DNA of 9,870 bases from Clostridia bacterium. Lineage in GTDB: Bacteria; CBDUZB01; JAGLHV01. Below are positions 6,005 through 9,870 of the stretch, in pieces; position 1 is the first letter of the stretch, and each line of letters opens with the position of its first letter. Location: positions 1-9,870 of the forward strand of contig JAUVLC010000090.1 in NCBI GenBank assembly GCA_030595925.1, read 5' to 3'. The translations under genes and the position numbers were made by a program. The notes under the pieces are model-generated. The model had not been told where the DNA came from, made no database searches, and saw only the letters and a list, made by a program, of their open reading frames with translations.

Positions 6005-6319
6005 TCATTTAATTACTATTTGTTTTATTTCTATTTGGGTATAATATTGACGATGTCCTCTGGTTTTTTTATAATCCTTTCGTCGTTTTTTCTTGAAAAC
6101 AATTATTTTCTTACCCTTATTCTGCTTTATAACTACCCCCAACACCTTAACTTTCTCCAAAGCGGATTTGTCCAACAATGCTTCTCCCTCTTTGGAAGCC
6201 AATAAGACATTATCTAACTGTATTTCATCTCCGACAGGAACATCTAATTTCTCTACTGATATTTTAGAACCTTCTTCAACTTTGAATTGTTTTCCGCCAC
6301 TTTCAATTACTGCATACAT
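6005..6319 (-). CDS. rplU: 50S ribosomal protein L21
   Basis: L21 binds 23S rRNA on the surface of the 50S subunit. The 104-residue product has the expected length and start MYAVIESGGKQFKVEEG. KVLGVVIKQNKGKKIIVFKKK and the basic GHRQYYTQIEI end are typical of the family. It is the first gene after a strong sigma70-type promoter, with a leader of only about 25 nt and a GGGAGG Shine-Dalgarno sequence. That leader is too short for the structured autoregulatory L21 leader described in some Firmicutes. Confidence 0.98.
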   Translation of the reverse strand: MYAVIESGGKQFKVEEGSKISVEKLDVPVGDEIQLDNVLLASKEGEALLDKSALEKVKVLGVVIKQNKGKKIIVFKKKRRKDYKKTRGHRQYYTQIEIKQIVIK

Positions 6320-6350
6320 AATTTTATCCTCCCTTCACATTAAAGCAGTT

Positions 6351-6380
6351 AGTATACCACATTTTCTATTTTGCTGTCAA
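6351..6380 (-). promoter_or_regulatory. Sigma70-type promoter for rplU-rpmA-obgE
   Basis: On the minus strand a perfect -35 TTGACA (6380-6375) is followed after 18 bp by -10 TATACT (6356-6351), one mismatch from TATAAT. Transcription should start near 6344, about 25 nt before the rplU ATG at 6319. An AT-rich tract immediately upstream (6384-6397) could act as an UP-like element. This is the best promoter match I see in the window. Confidence 0.8.
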
Positions 6381-6383
6381 GGC

Positions 6384-6407
6384 AAAAAAGCTTTTTTAAT
6401 GCTTTTT
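6384..6407 (-). terminator. Weak hairpin after purB, possible terminator
   Basis: Just after the purB stop, minus-strand AAAAAGC (6407-6401) can pair with GCTTTTT (6391-6385) around a 9-nt loop. The T-run forms the 3' arm itself rather than following a GC-rich stem, and GCC comes next, so termination would be weak. The same tract includes the perfect 14-bp palindrome AAAAAAGCTTTTTT (6384-6397), immediately upstream of the rplU -35 box. Its role may be promoter-related instead. Confidence 0.3.
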
Positions 6408-6408
6408 A

Positions 6409-7701
6409 TTAATTTATCCGTTTAAAAATCTTATCCACATTACGTAAAAACCATTGAATATTAAAACATTCCTTTATCTCATCCTTGTTTAGATGTTTCT
6501 TTATATTCCGGTCTTTTAAAATTAAACTTTTAAATTCTCCTTTCTTTTTCCATGCATGCATAGCGTTTTTTTGAATTAATTCATAAGCACGTTCCCTGCT
6601 TAATCCTTTATCTACTAAAGCCAAAAAGACCCTCTGGGAAAAAATCAATCCACCGGTAAGATTTATATTTTTCAACATATTACGAGGATAAACTAATATT
6701 CCTTCCATAATCCAGGTAAATTTTTGCAATAAGTAATCTATAAGAATACAGCTATCCGGAAAGATTATCCTCTCTGCCGAAGAGTGAGAAATATCCCGTT
6801 CATTCCATAAAGCAATATTTTCTAAAGAAGCATGAAGATTTCCCCTTATTACACGGGCTAATCCGCAAATCTGTTCACATTTTACAGGATTTCGCTTGTG
6901 AGGCATTGCCGAAGACCCCTTTTGTCCCGGCATAAAAGGCTCTTCTAACTCCAAAATTTCCGTTCTTTGTAAACTTCTTATCTCACCGGCAAATTTTTCC
7001 AGAGAGCAAGCTGTAATAGCTATTGCCGCCATAAACTCGGCATGCCGATCACGTTGAATAATTTGATTGGAAACCGGTTCTATCTTTAACCCTAATTTCT
7101 TACAAACCAACTCTTCCCATCGAGGACTAATATGCGCATAAGTACCTACCGCCCCGGAAATTTTTCCCACAGCAATAACTTTTTTAGCTCTATTTACCCG
7201 TTCTAAGTTCCTTAATATCTCTTCATACCACAGAGCAAGTTTCAAGCCAAAAGTAATCGGCTCAGCATGTACTCCATGCGTTCTGCCTACCATTGGAACC
7301 ATTTTATACTCTAAAGCCTTTTTCTTTAAAACAACCGCCAGCTTTTTTAAATCCAAACAAATTTTTTCTGCCGATTCTTTCATTTGTAAAGCCAATGCTG
7401 TATCTAAGACATCAGAAGAAGTCAATCCCTGATGAATATATCTTGCGTTATCATGTCCTACTTTTTCAGTAATAGAGCTTAAAAAAGCAATTACATCATG
7501 GTGGGTTTTATCTTCTATTTCCCTTATTCTTTTTACATCAATTTTCGCCGTCTTTTTTATTTCCAGTACTACTCCTTTAGGAATCTCGCCTAAATCAGCC
7601 CTCACCTGACAAACAGTTATTTCTACCTCTAACATCTTTTCAAACCGGTTTTCTTCCGCCCAAATACGCTCCATTTCCGGTAATGCATACCGAGAAATCA
7701 T
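6409..7701 (-). CDS. purB: Adenylosuccinate lyase (PurB)
   Basis: PurB releases fumarate in two purine steps: SAICAR to AICAR, and adenylosuccinate to AMP. It belongs to the fumarase/aspartase superfamily and acts as a tetramer. The 430-residue length fits the shorter B. subtilis-type enzyme. The three superfamily regions are THHDV (66-70, with His68) plus QGLTSSDVLD (91-100), then GRTHGVHAEPITFG (139-152, His142 as catalytic acid candidate), and the signature loop GSSAMPHKRNP (262-272) with its catalytic Ser and Lys269. ERDISHSSAER (301-311) is also family-typical. It starts at ATG 7701 with AAGGAGG only 4-5 nt before. It follows purA, which makes its adenylosuccinate substrate, after a 260-nt repeat-bearing gap. 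No other purine gene is in the window. Confidence 0.97.
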   Translation of the reverse strand: MISRYALPEMERIWAEENRFEKMLEVEITVCQVRADLGEIPKGVVLEIKKTAKIDVKRIREIEDKTHHDVIAFLSSITEKVGHDNARYIHQGLTSSDVLDTALALQMKESAEKICLDLKKLAVVLKKKALEYKMVPMVGRTHGVHAEPITFGLKLALWYEEILRNLERVNRAKKVIAVGKISGAVGTYAHISPRWEELVCKKLGLKIEPVSNQIIQRDRHAEFMAAIAITACSLEKFAGEIRSLQRTEILELEEPFMPGQKGSSAMPHKRNPVKCEQICGLARVIRGNLHASLENIALWNERDISHSSAERIIFPDSCILIDYLLQKFTWIMEGILVYPRNMLKNINLTGGLIFSQRVFLALVDKGLSRERAYELIQKNAMHAWKKKGEFKSLILKDRNIKKHLNKDEIKECFNIQWFLRNVDKIFKRIN

Positions 7702-7752
7702 ATAGCCTCCTTCATCAAATGATTAGTAATGTCAAAAATATTTTATTTTTTG

Positions 7753-7781
7753 GTAGTCGTCCTCCTTAGGCGGACGTTTTT
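7753..7781 (+). repeat. REP-like hairpin with 5' GTAG
   Basis: On the plus strand GTAG (7753-7756) is followed by CGTCC/GGACG (7758-7762 with 7772-7776), with an inner CC/GG pair and one mismatch, and then TTTTT (7777-7781). It looks like an intrinsic terminator on the plus strand, but no plus-strand gene reads into it. GTAG at the foot of a small GC hairpin is the arrangement recognised by Y1-type REP-associated transposases, so a REP-like origin is more likely. Confidence 0.5.
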
Positions 7782-7883
7782 ATGTAATAATTTCTTCTAA
7801 ATCAAAATCCAACGAACCATCAAACACATACTCTTCCCAATTATCAATTATAACTATTTAAAGGCAATCTGTGTCTCTTCTCT

Positions 7884-7910
7884 CTACGCAGGCTAAAGCC
7901 TGCGGCTACC
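7884..7910 (-). repeat. REP-like perfect palindrome with GTAG on the minus strand
   Basis: GCAGGCT (7888-7894) and AGCCTGC (7897-7903) form a perfect 7-bp hairpin with a 2-nt loop in an otherwise AT-rich spacer. Read on the minus strand, GGTAG (7910-7906) lies just 5' of the hairpin, in the opposite orientation to the element at 7753-7781. I recall very similar palindromes scattered through many environmental genomes. No terminal T-run is present, so it is not a terminator. Outside these two hairpins, the 260-nt purA-purB gap shows nothing. Confidence 0.55.
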
Positions 7911-7961
7911 AGATTACCATAATTACTACTATTCTTCCCCATATCATGAAAAAATCATTTT

Positions 7962-9248
7962 TTATTTAAAAAAATTTTTATTTAACAGAATGGTTGCATC
8001 TTTATCCGCCCCTACGGAAATTAAAGAAAGAGGCACTCCTGCCAATTGTTTTATCCGGGATAAATATTTTTTTGCTTTAGAAGGTAAATCCTGATATTTT
8101 TTCATCTTTACGGTAGAGGTTTTCCACCCTTCCCATACTTCGTAACAAGGTTTACATTCCTCTAATATAACAGTCTGACTCGGGTATTCATTAATTATTT
8201 TATTCTTATATTTATAACCGGTACATATTTTTATTTTATCTAAATCATCCAACACATCTAATTTCATTACTGCCAGAGAATCAATACCGCTTACCCTTAC
8301 CGAATGTTTTACCATCACGGCATCAAACCAACCTACTCTGCGGGGCCGCTTGGTCGTAGCCCCATACTCCGCTCCTTTTTCCCGTATTTTTTCCTCTAAA
8401 GAAGAGGATAACCGGGTAGGAAAAGGACCATCCCCGACTCTGGTAACATATGCCTTTATTATTCCTAAAATTTTATCTATTTTATTCGGACCTATACCTA
8501 AACCCACACAAGCACCGCCAGCGGAAGGATTTGACGAAGTCACATAAGGGTAAGTCCCAAAGTCCACATCTAACAATACTCCCTGCGCCCCTTCCAGAAG
8601 AACTTTTTTGTTTTTTTTCATTACTTCGTTAACCATAATACTGGTATTAGTAACATAAGGACGTAATTGCTCAGCATAATCACAGTATTTAAGATATAAA
8701 TCTTTATATTTCAATCCCGGTCTTTGATAAACTTTTTCTAAGAGGGCATTACGCATAGCAAGAGTATCTTTTAATTTATGAGCAAAAATATCCTTATCCA
8801 TCAAATCACAAACCCTAATTCCTACCCGGTCAACTTTATCCATATAAGCAGGGCCTATGCCTTTTTTAGTCGTTCCTATTTTTCCTTTTCTTTTTTCTTT
8901 TGCTTCATCCAACATAGAATGATAAGGAAATATAAGATGGGCCATATCAGAAATAAAAAGACGGCCGCTAACATTCACTCCTTTTCCCCCTAAATATTTT
9001 ATTTCATCCAACAAAGCCTGTGGATTTATTACTACTCCATTGCCAATAATACATTTCTTCCCCGGATAAATTATTCCGGAAGGAACAAGATGTAAGACAA
9101 ATTTATCAGCACCCATTACCACAGTATGTCCGGCATTATTCCCCCCCTGATAACGGCAAATATACTCCGCTTCCCGGGAAAGAAAATGAATAACTTTTCC
9201 CTTCCCCTCATCTCCCCATTGGGCACCGACGACACAAAGATTAGACAT
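7962..9248 (-). CDS. purA: Adenylosuccinate synthetase (PurA)
   Basis: PurA condenses IMP and aspartate using GTP to give adenylosuccinate, committing IMP to AMP. PurB, the next gene, completes the step. The protein is 428 residues long (E. coli 432). GDEGKGK (12-18) is the GTP loop with catalytic Asp13, GGNNAGHT (35-42) contains His41, and GTTKKGIGPAY binds IMP. LLEGAQG, the DFGTYPYVTSSNPSAGG block, GDGPFPT and GATTKRPRRVGWFD follow in the usual order, and a KLDVLDDLD segment lies near the base-recognition site. I start it at ATG 9248, preceded by GAGGGAG. The open frame extends upstream to a GTG at 9335, but those 29 residues overlap the previous gene and have no family match. The upstream DUF3307-like gene ends 23 nt before this start, suggesting co-transcription. 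Confidence 0.97.
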   Translation of the reverse strand: MSNLCVVGAQWGDEGKGKVIHFLSREAEYICRYQGGNNAGHTVVMGADKFVLHLVPSGIIYPGKKCIIGNGVVINPQALLDEIKYLGGKGVNVSGRLFISDMAHLIFPYHSMLDEAKEKRKGKIGTTKKGIGPAYMDKVDRVGIRVCDLMDKDIFAHKLKDTLAMRNALLEKVYQRPGLKYKDLYLKYCDYAEQLRPYVTNTSIMVNEVMKKNKKVLLEGAQGVLLDVDFGTYPYVTSSNPSAGGACVGLGIGPNKIDKILGIIKAYVTRVGDGPFPTRLSSSLEEKIREKGAEYGATTKRPRRVGWFDAVMVKHSVRVSGIDSLAVMKLDVLDDLDKIKICTGYKYKNKIINEYPSQTVILEECKPCYEVWEGWKTSTVKMKKYQDLPSKAKKYLSRIKQLAGVPLSLISVGADKDATILLNKNFFK

Positions 9249-9271
9249 TTTTCTCCCTCTCTTTTCTCTCT

Positions 9272-9742
9272 CTATTTTTCTCCCTTGAATTGCCTTTTTA
9301 TTTCCTTCCGCGTCAAAAAAACAATTAATAAACACATCAAAAGCGGAAAAACATAAGAATCATATCCCCTTATTGACATCCATGAACCACGAATTTCCCT
9401 GGCTCCAAAAAAAGAAACAAACCCAAACCAGAAAATATGATTTGATTCACCTAACACCATTACTGCATCCGCATCTTTTTTTCCCCGTAAAAGAGATACT
9501 TTAAAAAAATCAATAACAAAATGCATAAAAGATAAAAATATTATGTACCACCACATTAAACCCTTGTTTAAAAAAGGAAAAAACAAAATCACACATAATA
9601 TTCCAAAAATAGCACTATGTAAAATAATGCCCCAACTTGACTTTTTTTCCCACTCCCAGAGTTTCCCGGAATGAAAAACAAACTCGGACATCAAATGGGC
9701 AAATAAAAAATAAAAAAATAAAAATAATCCTCTATTCCACAT
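9272..9742 (-). CDS. Small multi-pass membrane protein resembling DUF3307
   Basis: The 156-residue protein is strongly hydrophobic with about five membrane segments, near residues 4-23, 38-57, 62-82, 101-113 and 129-145, and ends in a basic tail (KEIKRQFKGEK). The pattern of polar residues in the helices recalls DUF3307 proteins: AHLMSEF near the start (His16, Glu20), a second conserved-type His at 42, SFMHFVIDFFK (71-81, with His74, Asp78 and Lys81), and ESNHIFW (99-105) where that family tends to have DQ-H. The family has no settled function that I can name. The E for D at position 20 and ESN for D-Q would be divergent features. It starts at ATG 9742, and its Shine-Dalgarno sequence AAGGA, 7 nt upstream, lies inside the tandem repeat at 9741-9870. 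It lies 23 nt upstream of purA. The ORF and topology are firm and the family is likely, but the role is unknown. Confidence 0.7.
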   Translation of the reverse strand: MWNRGLFLFFYFLFAHLMSEFVFHSGKLWEWEKKSSWGIILHSAIFGILCVILFFPFLNKGLMWWYIIFLSFMHFVIDFFKVSLLRGKKDADAVMVLGESNHIFWFGFVSFFGAREIRGSWMSIRGYDSYVFPLLMCLLIVFLTRKEIKRQFKGEK

Positions 9743-9870
9743 TATTCTTTCCTTATTATTCTTTCCTTATTATTCTTTCCTTATTATTCTTTCCTTATTA
9801 TTCTTTCCTTATTATTCTTTCCTTATTATTCTTTCCTTATTATTCTTTCCTTATTATTCTTTCCTTATTA
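9741..9870. repeat. 14-bp tandem repeat array (VNTR-like), running off the window
   Basis: The unit ATTATTCTTTCCTT (minus strand AAGGAAAGAATAAT) is repeated nine full times plus four bases without a visible mismatch, from 9741 to the last base. The array overlaps the start codon of the DUF3307-like gene. The first unit provides AAGGA with a 7-nt spacing to ATG, and each unit also contains AATAAT, one mismatch from a -10 hexamer. Perfect identity suggests recent expansion or active slippage. The array's full length and what lies beyond it are unknown. Confidence 0.95.

Noticed and set aside
7702-7740. Promoter for purB from a TTGACA on the minus strand at about 7732-7737
   Set aside because: No acceptable -10 lies at the right distance. 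The box is only about 30 nt from the start codon and runs into the Shine-Dalgarno sequence.
7757-7781. Plus-strand intrinsic terminator
   Set aside because: It looks right in shape (GC hairpin then TTTTT), but no plus-strand gene lies upstream. The GTAG foot suggests a REP-like element instead.
9249-9335. N-terminal extension of PurA by 29 residues from a GTG at 9335
   Set aside because: It overlaps the end of the upstream membrane gene and has no match to the conserved PurA start. The ATG at 9248 with GAGGGAG before it aligns with the family.
1-9870. tRNA, rRNA, CRISPR array or a new multi-gene defence or biosynthetic system
   Set aside because: No cloverleaf, rRNA core or regularly spaced repeats were seen, and every gene except the DUF3307-like one and the SDR protein has a plain housekeeping identity.

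Overview
This is an AT-rich bacterial window in which every convincing gene lies on the minus strand, so transcription runs from high to low coordinates. In that order the genes are: a small membrane protein resembling DUF3307 (9742-9272), purA (9248-7962), purB (7701-6409), rplU (6319-6005), rpmA (5921-5664), obgE (5464-4187), proB (4127-3024), an NAD-dependent epimerase-type SDR protein (2771-1788) and folD (1578-700). The bacterial L21-L27-Obg block and adjacent glutamate 5-kinase identify the domain as Bacteria. No gene fixes the phylum. An AT-rich genome with relaxed intergenic spacing full of small palindromic dispersed repeats is reminiscent of uncultured candidate-phylum genomes, but that is an impression, not a demonstration.

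The coding part is housekeeping. PurA and PurB act at the IMP to AMP branch, and PurB also acts earlier in IMP synthesis. FolD makes the 10-formyl-THF used by purine synthesis. L21, L27 and Obg belong to 50S subunit structure and assembly. ProB starts proline synthesis, but proA is not next to it. A clear sigma70-type promoter (TTGACA, 18 bp, TATACT) lies just upstream of rplU, so the ribosomal/obg/proB group probably forms its own transcription unit, separate from DUF3307-purA-purB.

The unusual content is between and outside the genes. At the left edge (221-1) is the 5' end of a group II intron, supported by a GTGCG start and by perfect EBS1/IBS1 and EBS2/IBS2 pairings with the flanking DNA. 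Between folD and this intron are a candidate c-di-GMP-I (GEMM) riboswitch-like element carrying a 49-nt insertion, followed by a strong intrinsic terminator whose arms echo parts of the aptamer. The proB-epimerase spacer holds a 75-bp direct repeat with hairpins, and decayed relatives of it sit in the epimerase-folD spacer. The purA-purB spacer holds two REP-like hairpins, each flanked by GTAG. At the right edge, a 14-bp tandem array (at least 9 units, running off the window) abuts the start codon of the DUF3307-like gene and supplies its ribosome binding site.

I found no tRNA, rRNA, CRISPR array, defence system or biosynthetic cluster. The leads most worth following are the riboswitch/terminator/intron arrangement and the repeat array over a translation start.
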